Shown here: positions 35,898 to 45,023 of the stretch, in pieces
How the letters are laid out: each line of letters begins with the position of its first letter
How positions within the stretch are numbered: the first letter of the stretch is position 1
NCBI GenBank assembly: GCA_903908065.1
Contig: CAIVQO010000011.1
Span: 94,451-158,450, forward strand
Source of the DNA: an uncultured beta proteobacterium
GTDB lineage: Bacteria; Pseudomonadota; Gammaproteobacteria; Burkholderiales; Rhodocyclaceae
Reading direction: 5' to 3'
Length of the DNA stretch: 64,000 nucleotides
Program-made: the position numbers and the translations under genes
The notes under the pieces: generated by a model
What the model saw: the letters and a program-made list of their open reading frames with translations, nothing else
The model's database searches: none
What the model was told of the DNA's origin: nothing

Positions 35898-37135
35898 GGC
35901 TGGGTCGGCATCCGCTCAAGAGTCGGCGCTGGCGATACGGCGATTTCGGATGCCGTTGCCGAAAGCATGGCCGCGACTTCGCCGGCAACCCGGTCAACCG
36001 AGATCGCCTGCATGCACAGGTTGTCGGCACACGCGCAACGCCGCTGGGTCTCGACGCGAATGCACGGCGAGCAGGAAAGTCCGGCGTACAACGCCCGCGC
36101 TTCGCCCAGCGGACGATACAACACGGGGGTTTCCGGGCCGAACATCACCAGCGTCGGCGTCCGTGTCAGCGCGGCAATGTGCGCCGGCCCGGAATCGTTG
36201 CTCACCAACAGCCGGCTGCGGGCAAACAGGGCCGGCAGCTCCGCCACCACCAGTTCGCCGGCCAGGCTGACACAGCGCGGCGATGCCACGCACCCTGCGA
36301 GTTCCCGATTCGATTCCTTGTCCGCCTCGCCACCGATCAGTCCGATGCATAGTCGGGGGTCATGCGCCAACAGGCGCCGGCAGAGTTCGACGTAGCGATC
36401 GACCGGCCAGCGCCGCTGGGGCAGCAGGTCACCAGCATTGGGGTTGATCAGCACCAAGGGGTTCGCCAGCAACATCGCATCGAAATATGCCTGCAAGACT
36501 CGTTCGACGCGGCGCGAGGCTTCGGCGGTTGGCGCGACAGGCAGGCCGGCAGCCCAGTCCGCCTCCACCAATGGCCACACAGGCCTCTCAGCGCCCGGAA
36601 GCAGCGCGGAAACCAGGGCGAGGCAGTTTTCGCCCATGTGACGATCGGTGCGATAAGGCACCGGTCGGGTATGCAGTCGCCCGCGGTACGTTGCCGCGTG
36701 TGAATAGCCAACGCGAAGGCGCGCGCCGGACAAGAGGCCGAGCAAGGCGGAAAAGCGGGAACAGGGCTCAAAATCGATCGCAGCGTCGAAGTCCTGGCGC
36801 CATGCCCACGCCAGAAACCGGAGCAAGTCCAGGGCGAACATGAGCGTCGAGTCGGTACGCCAGAGGAATACGCGATCGGCTGGGGCCAGCCCGGCAATGG
36901 CAATGCAATCGCCATTGCGACGGAAGCTGACAAAACTCGGCGCCAGACCCTGCCCCCGCATCCAGCGTAAGGCCGGCGCGGCAAGCACGAGGCTGCCCAT
37001 TTCCGCCAACTGTATGCACAGCACCCGACGCGGATGCCGGATACGGCGCGTCGCTTGCCCGGCAAGCAGCGACAGCAGGAAACAGAGCGGCACGCCAATC
37101 CAGCGATCGAGCCAGCGCATGGTTTCGGTACTCAC
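35894..37135 (-). CDS. Glycosyltransferase family 9 (heptosyltransferase-like)
   Basis: 413 residues from a GTG at 37135 (GGAG eight bases upstream); an ATG at 37120 is an alternative. Begins with a hydrophobic segment, then VLCIQLAEMGSLVLAAPALR, the acceptor-side loop seen in WaaC/WaaF-type enzymes, and in the C-terminal half LLVSNDSGPAHIAALTRTP, the GT9 donor-binding motif. A four-Cys run near the end (CSPCIRVETQRRCACADNLC) is typical of a subgroup of GT9 proteins. The probable role is transfer of heptose or another sugar to lipid A core or a surface glycan. Its C-terminal codons overlap a repeat copy. Confidence 0.85.
   Translation of the reverse strand: MSTETMRWLDRWIGVPLCFLLSLLAGQATRRIRHPRRVLCIQLAEMGSLVLAAPALRWMRGQGLAPSFVSFRRNGDCIAIAGLAPADRVFLWRTDSTLMFALDLLRFLAWAWRQDFDAAIDFEPCSRFSALLGLLSGARLRVGYSHAATYRGRLHTRPVPYRTDRHMGENCLALVSALLPGAERPVWPLVEADWAAGLPVAPTAEASRRVERVLQAYFDAMLLANPLVLINPNAGDLLPQRRWPVDRYVELCRRLLAHDPRLCIGLIGGEADKESNRELAGCVASPRCVSLAGELVVAELPALFARSRLLVSNDSGPAHIAALTRTPTLVMFGPETPVLYRPLGEARALYAGLSCSPCIRVETQRRCACADNLCMQAISVDRVAGEVAAMLSATASEIAVSPAPTLERMPTQP
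35919..35942 (+). repeat. Dispersed repeat copy 6, in GT9 3' end
   Basis: AGAGTCGGCGCTGGCG, AT, ACGGCGATTTCGG. On the coding strand it encodes EIAVSPAPTL, about 16 codons before the stop; copy 2 gives a similar peptide from the same frame. Confidence 0.6.
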
Positions 37136-37186
37136 GACACCGCTCCCTTCCGGGTCACGCGCCGGCAACGACAGCAATTCGAAAAC

Positions 37187-37211
37187 CGCCGTGCCACCAG
37201 CGCCGACTTTC
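37187..37211 (-). repeat. Dispersed repeat copy 7, between divergent glycosyltransferase genes
   Basis: Minus strand GCGAAAGTCGGCGCTGG, TGGC, ACGGCGGTTTTCG. It is intergenic, upstream of both the GT9 and the GT87-like genes. Confidence 0.65.
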
Positions 37212-37270
37212 GCGCCCGCCTGCCGTCATGGCTGCTCATCGGAATCCCGCCTGGGGTAGCATCGCGGTCC

Positions 37271-38503
37271 ATGGCCACCTGGGAAACATCTGCTCGCATC
37301 TTCCTCCGTCTCTGCGCCCCGCTCGGCCTAACCATCTTTATCGCGTATCTGGCTGTCATTGCCTCGATGTACGCCGATGGTCGCGCGGCGGCGGAGCGCG
37401 GCGAAGCACCGATGTTTACCGACTTTACGTCACTGTATGCCGCCTCGATGCTAGTTCGGCAACAACCCGCGGCCGACCTCTACCGTCCCCGGGAAATGTA
37501 CCAGGCCGGCTTGCGGGCAGCCCAGGCGGCCTATGGCGGAAATCTTAGCGAAAAGCAGGCCAGGGCGATAGGCATGAATCCCTGGATGTACCCGCCCACC
37601 TTCATCCTGCTCGCCCTGCCGCTCGCCTACCTGTCCTATCTTCCGGCCCTGGTGGCGTGGTTGGCGCTGACGGCCGTTCCCTATTTGCTCGCCATGCGTA
37701 CCATCCTGCGTGACCGTAGTTTTTGGCTGATCGCGCTGGCCGCGCCGCCCGTGTTCTACAACCTGATCTACGGCCAGACCGGCTTCCTCGTCGCCGGCCT
37801 GATCGCCCTTGGCCTGGCATGGCTAAAGCCACGTCCGATCCTGTCCGGCATTTGCATCGGACTCGCCAGCGTCAAACCCCACTTCGGGCTGCTGATCCCC
37901 ATCGCGCTGATCTGCGGAGCGCACTGGGTCAGCTTCTTCTCAGCAGTCGCAACCATTGTCGCGGCGGTGATCGTCAGCATGCTGGTCCTCGGCATGGACC
38001 CCTGGTATGGGTTCCTCGGCACCCTCTTCGCCAATCTCCGCGGATTTGAACTGGGCATCTACAAATGGTGGGTGATGCCATCGGTGACAGGGGCTTTGCA
38101 TCTCATGGGCGTGGACCTCGGCCTCGCATCGCGTATCCAGGTCGTCGCGACAATCGGCGCAGCGGTTGCCGTCGGTTGGGCCTGGTGGCAGGCACCGCAC
38201 CGGAATGCTCCGCCGGCCCTGCGGTACGCCGTCCTGTGCTCGGCCTCGCTGCTGGCCGTTCCGCTGGTGTATCTCTATGACCTGGTGTTGCTGGTGCCCG
38301 CCATCGCCTGGCTATGGATCGACATGCGCGACCGTGGGTATCGACGCTGGCAAGCGGCTGCGCTCGCTACCGCTTGCATCGGACTACTGGCAGCCATCAA
38401 ACTCGGCCCTGCCGGCCCGCCCTATTCGGTGCTGCTCAATGGCGCCGTTTTGGCTTACGCACTCGTGCGCCTGGGCGATAGTCGGCGTGCCCCCGCAAAC
38501 TGA
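37271..38503 (+). CDS. Polytopic membrane glycosyltransferase, GT87/DUF2029 type
   Basis: 410 residues from the ATG at 37271, with about ten membrane helices. After the first helix comes FTDFTSLYAASMLVRQQPAAD, the conserved D-x-x-x periplasmic loop of GT87-like polyprenyl-phosphate sugar transferases. WMYPPTFILLALPLAYL and YGQTGFLVAGLIALG follow. GT87 proteins use polyprenol-linked donors such as mannosyl phosphate. It is divergent from the GT9 operon and its 3' end converges, five bases apart, on the 11-heme cytochrome gene. Confidence 0.8.
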   Translation: MATWETSARIFLRLCAPLGLTIFIAYLAVIASMYADGRAAAERGEAPMFTDFTSLYAASMLVRQQPAADLYRPREMYQAGLRAAQAAYGGNLSEKQARAIGMNPWMYPPTFILLALPLAYLSYLPALVAWLALTAVPYLLAMRTILRDRSFWLIALAAPPVFYNLIYGQTGFLVAGLIALGLAWLKPRPILSGICIGLASVKPHFGLLIPIALICGAHWVSFFSAVATIVAAVIVSMLVLGMDPWYGFLGTLFANLRGFELGIYKWWVMPSVTGALHLMGVDLGLASRIQVVATIGAAVAVGWAWWQAPHRNAPPALRYAVLCSASLLAVPLVYLYDLVLLVPAIAWLWIDMRDRGYRRWQAAALATACIGLLAAIKLGPAGPPYSVLLNGAVLAYALVRLGDSRRAPAN

Positions 38504-38508
38504 CTTCG

Positions 38509-41175
38509 TCACGGCAAGCCGCTGTTGCAGACATCGGTAATCATCCAGTCCTTGCCGTTTGTAGCAGCGTTGGTAGTCACTGCGGTATAGGGGCCCGGGT
38601 AATCGCCGTTCATTCCATCGATTCGGCTTCCGGCCGCCTTGTTGGCCGACCCGCAATCGCCAAGTGACCAGTTGCCGCTGCTCGCAAAGGTGCGGATCTT
38701 GAGCTTAGCTTCCAGATAGTAGGGGGGATTGGTGTAGTGGTGCCCCATACCGTTTAGATTGACTTCCTTGCTGCTGCCCGCCCCTTGTCCCGCTTCCTCG
38801 CCAACATCATTCAGATTGACTAGCAGCGAGCGGTTCTTCCAGCCATGGGGCACGGCAATGTGGCACCAGGTACATTGGAGCGAACCAACCTTGGTCTTGT
38901 GATAGTCATGTAGATTTCCCTTGCCACCACCCGAGAAGCCGCTGGAACTGGTGGGGTTGTGGCAGCGAATGCACAAGGTCGTCGCTGCATCGGTGACATC
39001 GTTGTTCCACGCCCCTTTCAGGATGAAGGGATTGCCCGAGCCATGCGGCCCCCAGGGTGAGCCCTGTCCCAGGTTCTGGTTGGTGCCGGCAGGGATGACC
39101 GTCCCGCCCGCCGTGGCAGTGCCGTGGCAATCGCTGCAATACATGGTCTGGGTTCCCACATCCCGGAAGGGATGATTGAAAGCGCTGCTGGCCGTGATGT
39201 TCCGCTTTGTCGCGTCTCTCCCCGTCGCCCGCATCACCGGGTGCCAGGAGCGATGGTTACCCGCGTTGTAACCAACCGATCCACCATCGTTACCCAAATT
39301 CAAGGGTTCATTGGCATGGCTGAGAGGTGCCTGGAACTCCTTGGCCTGATCCGTATATTGGGTCAGCCCATTCTGGCCGATTGACGTTCCTGAAGACGGC
39401 GGCGTGGTGCCGTAGGCATAGGAGGAATGGCACTTCAGGCAGACCTGATATTCTCGCGTCACGTAAGGCTTAGTATCGGGCGTGGACGTATTGGCGACGA
39501 AATCGGCTCCCGGATCGCCGCGCCGGACCGTGAAGTTTGACGCCTTTTTGTGGAAGGAGTTGTCGTTATACGACGGTTCGACTCCCCAACTTCCGCGCAA
39601 CACGCCCGAAGCCACGTTGGTATGTCCGCTCGCGGTATCGGTATGCGGGTGCGTGCCCTCGTTGTCCGGCGCCTTGGTAATGTCCCCGGGAAACGCCGTC
39701 GTGCCGAAGAAAAGGCGGAACTTCACCACGCGGTGGGGGTTGTGGCAGTCGGTGCATTCGACATGGCGACTGGCAAGCTTGGAAACCTGTTCCACGAAAT
39801 CTGCACCGCACTTGTTGGTGGTACCGGTGCAGTCGGACCCGGTGGTTCCCGCGCCGCCCGCGTAACCATCGTTGAAGTTCCCACCGATATCGTGGACCTC
39901 GGCGCCGGTAATCGGCATCTTGTAGGTCAGCTGGAAATCGTCGCGTATGTTGGGTACCGTGGTGGTCGGCGTGATGATCGCGTTGGCGCCATCCCGGTGA
40001 CACTGGTAACAGGTTTCCTCCAGGGTCGAGGTTGTACCGTCTCCCCCGGCACGGGTCAGCCGCCGGGCACCCTGTACCGTATGCGTGTCGTGGCAGTTCA
40101 GGCAGGACACTTTCCATACCGGCATGCCACGTGGGAATTCACGCTGATCGGCCGGAGTATCGAGGTAGGTTTGGGTAGCCACCTGCTTGTTGGCGTGCGC
40201 GGAATACGCCCATGAATTGCCGTTGCCCTGCATCCCTTTGTCATGACAGGCAAGACAGATGATGTCATTGCCATCGCTGTAGGTATTGGTAGGTTGATCG
40301 AACTGAAATCGTGGACGACGCAGGAACTTGGCATTACGTTCCTTGTTGATATCGGACCGGTCGGTCGTGTCGTTAGTCAGCGTGCTTTCCTTGATATGGG
40401 GATCGTGGCAGGTCGTGCATTGAATCTGGCCGGTACCCCCGCCCGAACCTAAAGTATTTTCCAGCGGGAGCACCGGTCGCGTCGACGAGGACCCATAGAG
40501 TCCTGTACCCGCCGTCGGGCTGCCGATGCCGCTACCCTGGCCAGACACTCTGGGCCCGACCAGAGGGTGCGTGGTATTGATCGTCAAACTACCGCCCATG
40601 ATTCTTTGCTGCGCATCCGGCTTCCTCAGTTCCCCGTCGCGATCGGAAAGCGTGTCGTTGTAGGTGATTGAAATCGGATGATCGTTCGAAAGATTGCTCC
40701 CCAAGCGCCGGGTATATCCTGAGGTAGCCCCATCGCCGGGCGGCATCACGGTGGTGGTTGAACCGGCAACCGAAATTGCGCTGCCTAGGCCCGAACCCGG
40801 CGCATTGACGACGTTGCCAAGCGCAATGGTGCCATCGTGGCAGGACAGGCAAAGTTTGGAACTGCCGAGCGGCTGGCCACTCCAGCCGATTTGGGCGCTT
40901 TTCGCATCGAGCGACTCGGATGAATACGGGGTATAGGACGCGCCGGAACTTGCACGGTTCCAGAGCGGAGAAACCGTCGCCGTATTGGCGCCATGCGGCG
41001 TATGGCAGAACACGCAGATCTGCGACTCGGTATCTGCCTTGGTTGTCCCGGGGCCGGATGCGGAAAGATTGTGCTTGGTATCCTTGATCTTGGACTGCCG
41101 CGCGCCCTCTGCCGGCGGATTGAGGAAAGCGACGAGCGCCACGAGCAGAACCGTAATCGCCCGACGGCTACTCAT
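38509..41175 (-). CDS. Large exported 11-heme c-type cytochrome
   Basis: 888 residues from the ATG at 41175 (GGGAGGGG upstream; overlaps the previous gene stop by eight bases). Signal peptide ends near residue 25. Eleven CxxCH motifs in order: CVFCH, CLSCH, CTTCH, CLACH, CLNCH, CYQCH, CTDCH, CLKCH, CSDCH, CIRCH and CTWCH. The N-terminal part (TKHNLSASG, CVFCHTPHG, CLSCHDGT, SNDHPISI, CTTCHDPH) follows the same plan as the tetraheme protein at 50043. Two non-heme Cys pairs (DCTGTTNKC and the C-terminal DCGS/DVC) may be disulfides. No lipobox. It is last in the ten-gene operon, a candidate extracellular or outer-surface electron carrier. Confidence 0.9.
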   Translation of the reverse strand: MSSRRAITVLLVALVAFLNPPAEGARQSKIKDTKHNLSASGPGTTKADTESQICVFCHTPHGANTATVSPLWNRASSGASYTPYSSESLDAKSAQIGWSGQPLGSSKLCLSCHDGTIALGNVVNAPGSGLGSAISVAGSTTTVMPPGDGATSGYTRRLGSNLSNDHPISITYNDTLSDRDGELRKPDAQQRIMGGSLTINTTHPLVGPRVSGQGSGIGSPTAGTGLYGSSSTRPVLPLENTLGSGGGTGQIQCTTCHDPHIKESTLTNDTTDRSDINKERNAKFLRRPRFQFDQPTNTYSDGNDIICLACHDKGMQGNGNSWAYSAHANKQVATQTYLDTPADQREFPRGMPVWKVSCLNCHDTHTVQGARRLTRAGGDGTTSTLEETCYQCHRDGANAIITPTTTVPNIRDDFQLTYKMPITGAEVHDIGGNFNDGYAGGAGTTGSDCTGTTNKCGADFVEQVSKLASRHVECTDCHNPHRVVKFRLFFGTTAFPGDITKAPDNEGTHPHTDTASGHTNVASGVLRGSWGVEPSYNDNSFHKKASNFTVRRGDPGADFVANTSTPDTKPYVTREYQVCLKCHSSYAYGTTPPSSGTSIGQNGLTQYTDQAKEFQAPLSHANEPLNLGNDGGSVGYNAGNHRSWHPVMRATGRDATKRNITASSAFNHPFRDVGTQTMYCSDCHGTATAGGTVIPAGTNQNLGQGSPWGPHGSGNPFILKGAWNNDVTDAATTLCIRCHNPTSSSGFSGGGKGNLHDYHKTKVGSLQCTWCHIAVPHGWKNRSLLVNLNDVGEEAGQGAGSSKEVNLNGMGHHYTNPPYYLEAKLKIRTFASSGNWSLGDCGSANKAAGSRIDGMNGDYPGPYTAVTTNAATNGKDWMITDVCNSGLP

Positions 41176-42256
41176 TCTCGGCCCCTCCCCCCAGAAACTG
41201 GAACACCGATACTCGGCTGTTGAGCGTATCGGCCACGAACACACGGTTGCGACCATCGACCCATACCGCCGAAGGCAAATGAAACTGGCCTGGCTCGCTG
41301 CCGACCCCGCCGATGGCCATCAGATAATTTCCCCGGCGGTCAAAGACCAAGAGATGGTCGTAATACGATTCAACGACATACAGATTGCCTTCCCCATCAA
41401 CGGCAACACCCTTCGGGCGCACCATATTGCCAACATACATGCCCAGCGCACCGACCGAAGCAAGATGCGCGCCGTTTTTGCTGGACAACACCTGTATGCG
41501 AGCGTTCATCGTATCGGCGACGTAGAGCTTTCCGCCCTGAACTGCAAGATAGGTGGGGTAATTGAACTCCCCGGGGCCATCCCCGCGCGCGCCCCAGACG
41601 TCAAGCAGGTTTCCGTCCGGATCGAACATCTTGATCTGGTGGTCTGCCGTATCGACCACGAAAATACGTTGGGTTTCCTGTTCATACGCGATGCCGGTAG
41701 GTCGTGTCAGGTGGCCCCGGCCGATGGGGCCGACTGAATCGCCCTTGGCGTTGAGGCGAGCAACGATGGCCAACTCGCTGTCGGTCACCAGAACCACCCC
41801 ATTCTGGCCAATCGCTACCCCAACGGGACTAACAAACTTGCGGCCTCCGTCGGCTTGCTGCCAGGTTTCCAGGGTCGCACCGCGCTCATCGAATACGAAT
41901 ACCGAAGCGTTCCCCCGGTCGGCCACGAGGATTCGCCCTAAGCTGTCGACTGCTCCTGCCTGGGGCCGGTAGATCTCCCTGGGGGGTTCTTCACCCTTGA
42001 TGATCTCCAGAAACCTCGCAACGTAATCAAGCGGACCGGAACGCAGGGATTCGGGATCATTGATGTTGCGGTCCCCATATAGGTGGCCAAGATAAAGATA
42101 TCGCGGAACCTCACCATCCTCTTCACTGGGGAAAACGAGGCGCTTGGCATGGGTCGCATCGACATCCAGGGAGAACACCGGCTTTTCGCCGACGCCTGCA
42201 CATCCCGCAAGGAGAAGGACGAGCAATAGCATCAGGCAGCGTGACATGGCGGGCAT
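41168..42256 (-). CDS. NHL-repeat beta-propeller lipoprotein
   Basis: 362 residues with lipobox LAGC (Cys near residue 19). After a 100-residue leader come about six NHL repeats, for instance RPQAGAVDSLGRILVADRGN, SPVGVAIGQNGVVLVTDSEL, RPTGIAYEQETQRIFVVDTA, YPTYLAVQGGKLYVADTMN, RPKGVAVDGEGNLYVVESYY and LPSAVWVDGRNRVFVADTLN. NHL proteins accompany multiheme cytochromes in metal-reducing bacteria (from memory of Geobacter loci). They are thought to scaffold or assemble cytochromes, but this is not proven. Coupled at both ends by overlaps. Confidence 0.88.
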   Translation of the reverse strand: MPAMSRCLMLLLVLLLAGCAGVGEKPVFSLDVDATHAKRLVFPSEEDGEVPRYLYLGHLYGDRNINDPESLRSGPLDYVARFLEIIKGEEPPREIYRPQAGAVDSLGRILVADRGNASVFVFDERGATLETWQQADGGRKFVSPVGVAIGQNGVVLVTDSELAIVARLNAKGDSVGPIGRGHLTRPTGIAYEQETQRIFVVDTADHQIKMFDPDGNLLDVWGARGDGPGEFNYPTYLAVQGGKLYVADTMNARIQVLSSKNGAHLASVGALGMYVGNMVRPKGVAVDGEGNLYVVESYYDHLLVFDRRGNYLMAIGGVGSEPGQFHLPSAVWVDGRNRVFVADTLNSRVSVFQFLGGGAENE

Positions 42257-43203
42257 CAGGGCAAACGACGGTGAATGCGATACAGGGAAACAGCCCGCTT
42301 GGCGGGATCGGCGACATGCATGATGCCATTGGAAACGAAAATCTGCTTTGGCGAGATCAAGTCCAACTGCGCCGGAAATATGGATTCCAGCCCCCCTTCG
42401 TTAACTCTCGATATGCTGCGATCAAAAGCATCGAGAAGGTAGATCTCACCTCGATCCACCACCAGATCCGCTGCCTGCCGAATCAACCCCTGCCCAAGGC
42501 GACGAACCAGCTTGCCTTCGCGGAACTCGTTCACGCAGGCACACCGGTTGTCGGCCAGCAGCACCGAACCATCCTGCAAGGCGATCGGACCTGCTGCGTC
42601 GATCTCCAGGATATCTAGCGCGACCCGACCGACCGGCTCGATGCGATCGATCAACTTATGCACGCCATCGACCGCAAACACCCGGCCCGTAGCTCCCTCC
42701 ACCACGAAATCGAGGTAGCGGCTGGTCGGCAATCGCGCATGCATGGCTGGAAGGCTAACGCCGTGCAGCGATACACGGCGGATCTCCGCCCCCAGGGGAT
42801 CCAGCACATACAGCGTGCCGTCCAGTCCAGCGCGCAATTTCGTACCCGAGGCAATCCGTAACCCGGGAACGGCGGCCATCAGCCCCGTCCCGCGATCAAG
42901 GCGAAAGACCCTCCCGTAGCCTGCATCGGCGACGAACAAGCTGCCCAAGACCGATACCACGCCTTCCGGTGCAAGGAAGGAAAACGATGTTTCGTTGCCG
43001 CCGGGAAGCGGGGTTCCCGTTGGATCCATCCTGTCGGTCAGCAACCCGCCATAGAAGCCATGGAGCGGTTCAAGCCAGGTCGCCACTTCCCTCTTATGGC
43101 GAACCGGATCGCCGCACGCGGCAACCGCGACGCCCACAGCCAACGCCGCGGTACGCTGGACAAAACGCCTGCGGCTACCAGCGACCCGGACCACCGGTCT
43201 CAT
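42256..43203 (-). CDS. Tat-exported beta-propeller lipoprotein
   Basis: 315 residues from the ATG at 43203. The N-terminus has a twin-arginine-like signal (SRRRFVQRTAALAVGVAVAAC) ending in a lipobox Cys. It is followed by irregular beta-propeller repeats (APEGVVSVLGSLFVADAGYG, AGLDGTLYVLDPLGAEIRR, YLDFVVEGATGRVFAVDG, AADLVVDRGEIYLLDAFD, SPKQIFVSNGIMHVADPAKR). Repeats are more divergent than in the neighbouring NHL protein. Tat export would mean it folds or binds a cofactor in the cytoplasm, unlike its Sec-exported neighbour. The start overlaps the upstream cytochrome by 29 bases. Confidence 0.75.
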   Translation of the reverse strand: MRPVVRVAGSRRRFVQRTAALAVGVAVAACGDPVRHKREVATWLEPLHGFYGGLLTDRMDPTGTPLPGGNETSFSFLAPEGVVSVLGSLFVADAGYGRVFRLDRGTGLMAAVPGLRIASGTKLRAGLDGTLYVLDPLGAEIRRVSLHGVSLPAMHARLPTSRYLDFVVEGATGRVFAVDGVHKLIDRIEPVGRVALDILEIDAAGPIALQDGSVLLADNRCACVNEFREGKLVRRLGQGLIRQAADLVVDRGEIYLLDAFDRSISRVNEGGLESIFPAQLDLISPKQIFVSNGIMHVADPAKRAVSLYRIHRRLP

Positions 43204-43558
43204 GTCCGCCAAAAATTCCGGTAGGCAAGCCGCGCTTGCCCGAATGGCACAGATCGCATCGATCGGGCGCCCATGCAATATCACCGTTGTGACAGGCCCC
43301 ACAAAACCGCCCTTCGACAATATCCGCCATCTTGAAGTCGTTGCTGCCGACACGCATCTTGAAACCTAGCTCGGCGTGACAGACCTTGCACCGGAAGCGT
43401 ATCCGATGAAACCAGTGCGGAAATATCACCGGCCGCACGCCTTCCTTTTCCGCGCGCCGGTTCAGCACTACATCAGCATATTCGGCCATCGCCTGCGGTA
43501 TGCACAGACCAAACAGCGCCGGCACCACGAGCAAGCGAAATGCAAGATGCCGCTTCAT
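43175..43558 (-). CDS. Triheme c-type cytochrome, c7-like
   Basis: 127 residues from the ATG at 43558. Signal ends at AMA-EYAD. Heme sites CKVCH, CGACH and CDLCH; FPHWFHRIRF ahead of the first and FKMADIVEGRF between are the hallmarks of the family. It is almost a copy in layout of the protein at 45997. It is presumed to shuttle electrons across the periplasm. The start overlaps the next cytochrome stop by four bases. Confidence 0.9.
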   Translation of the reverse strand: MKRHLAFRLLVVPALFGLCIPQAMAEYADVVLNRRAEKEGVRPVIFPHWFHRIRFRCKVCHAELGFKMRVGSNDFKMADIVEGRFCGACHNGDIAWAPDRCDLCHSGKRGLPTGIFGGHETGGPGRW

Positions 43559-44139
43559 TTGGGTGGCACTGCCCCAGCCGGAATGGCTATCGGCAGCGAA
43601 GGTTTGGGTGCCTGGCCAGGTCGTGCCACGCTGTGACAACGAAAACACTCAGTCAGCGGAAATGAAACAGCGCCATGACAGACGCCGCACTGCTCACCTT
43701 CCAAGATTTTGAGCATTGAAAACTTCGTGGCCCCTGCTTCGGCCTTGAACAGGTGGTCATGGCAATTCACGCAATCCAGCCACAAGGTGTGTTGCCGATG
43801 GGGAAAACGGACGATGGGCATGCCCCCTTTCAGGTTCAGCAGCACATCCGAATCGTAGACCCTGATTTTCGTATCAGGCCGGATGTTTGCCCGCGGGTTG
43901 ATTTCCCCTTTTTCCAACGCCTGAACCCACCGGACCATGTTGCCGGCCGTATCCGGTATCAACTTCGATAGCGCGTCGGCAGGCTCCTGCAGCTGCTTGA
44001 TCGCCGGGCTGCGGGGATCGTGGATTCCGTCCTTGCTCAACGGCGTCCATTCCTCGGCCAATACCGCCGACCCGAACCAAATAAGGCAGGCGGCGACCGT
44101 CGCCCGCAGAAGATCAGCCGGGAATATAAATACCCGCAT
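43555..44139 (-). CDS. Triheme c-type cytochrome with N-terminal extension
   Basis: 194 residues, signal peptide ending AVLA-EE. The N-terminal 100 residues contain SKDGIHDPRSPAIKQLQEPAD and NMVRWVQALEKGEINPRA, a region shared with 45024 and 15078. The C-terminal domain has CVNCH, CGVCH and CFRCH after FPHRQHTLWLDC. It ends in a proline-rich tail. In this operon trihemes come in two subtypes, WFHRIRFRC-first (43175, 45997) and HTLWLDC-first (this one, 45024, 15078), which likely pair. Confidence 0.9.
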   Translation of the reverse strand: MRVFIFPADLLRATVAACLIWFGSAVLAEEWTPLSKDGIHDPRSPAIKQLQEPADALSKLIPDTAGNMVRWVQALEKGEINPRANIRPDTKIRVYDSDVLLNLKGGMPIVRFPHRQHTLWLDCVNCHDHLFKAEAGATKFSMLKILEGEQCGVCHGAVSFPLTECFRCHSVARPGQAPKPSLPIAIPAGAVPPK

Positions 44140-45010
44140 TCCGGATGGCGCGCACCAACTCCGATGTGGCTTCCTCCAACAACTTCACGGCCTCGTCGTA
44201 GGCTTTGCGCGTAGCTGCCTCGTCGGCCCTCTGCCGCAATGCCTGTCCCTTCGATAGATAGGACTGGATCATGTCTCCGCTGGCCTTCTTGTCATCGACA
44301 AGGACTTTGATCAGCATCTGGTGGGTATTGTTCCGATCGATTTCGTAGTGGTATTCCTCTTCCTTGCTGGCAAAGTTCAGGGAACGAACCAGAGTATCGC
44401 CGCTGCGCAAGGTAGTCAGCCCGGCCTTGGCAACAAGATACCCCCGATCGATCTCTGCCTTGGCATCTGCAAACTTGCGTTGCTTGGCCAGTTCGCCGGA
44501 CGCAGCGATCGACTTTTCGATTTGAGCCACGGTGTCATTGAGTCCTTTTGCGGACTTCTCGCCGGAGACCCTCTTGTAGGCACCGAGCAGGGCTTGGACG
44601 CTTTCCAAACGCAACAGGTAATCGTTTTCAAGTTTTTTGGCGGTCACTTCCTCGGGAGCGGCAAATCGAACCGCATCAAAAAAGGCCGAACGGGCCTCGG
44701 CCAACAGGGCAGAGGCCTTTTCGAGGTTATCCTGGTCCAATGCCTGTCGTGCCGCCCGGTGAAGTTCACGTGCCTTGTCTCGCCGCTGCATGGCTTCAGG
44801 CGCCTTGCTGGAATCGATCTGCCTGGCGGCCGATGAGGTTTCGAGAAGCTTTCCAACCGAGTCGATGTTGAAGGTCAGTTGCGACTTGTCGATCTTGTTG
44901 CCAGCCAGCCGCGATGCTGCGCTCTCGCTTGCGGTACCTTGCGGCGGCGTCTGGGCGAAAGCCACGCCGCAGGCGAACAAAGCAATCAATGAGTGGTATG
45001 ACTTTTTCAT
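44114..45010 (-). CDS. Helical periplasmic protein of unknown function
   Basis: 298 residues with signal peptide (LIALFACGVAFAQ). Almost wholly helical and rich in Ala, Lys, Glu, Asp and Arg, with heptad-like stretches (EAMQRRDKARELHRAARQAL, DEAATRKAYDEAVKLLEEA) suggesting long bundled helices. No Cys, so no heme or disulfide. I do not recognise the family. It is embedded between cytochromes with overlap of the downstream gene, so it is probably a structural partner or assembly factor of the same complex. Confidence 0.75.
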   Translation of the reverse strand: MKKSYHSLIALFACGVAFAQTPPQGTASESAASRLAGNKIDKSQLTFNIDSVGKLLETSSAARQIDSSKAPEAMQRRDKARELHRAARQALDQDNLEKASALLAEARSAFFDAVRFAAPEEVTAKKLENDYLLRLESVQALLGAYKRVSGEKSAKGLNDTVAQIEKSIAASGELAKQRKFADAKAEIDRGYLVAKAGLTTLRSGDTLVRSLNFASKEEEYHYEIDRNNTHQMLIKVLVDDKKASGDMIQSYLSKGQALRQRADEAATRKAYDEAVKLLEEATSELVRAIRNAGIYIPG

Positions 45011-45023
45011 TACATCACCTCGG

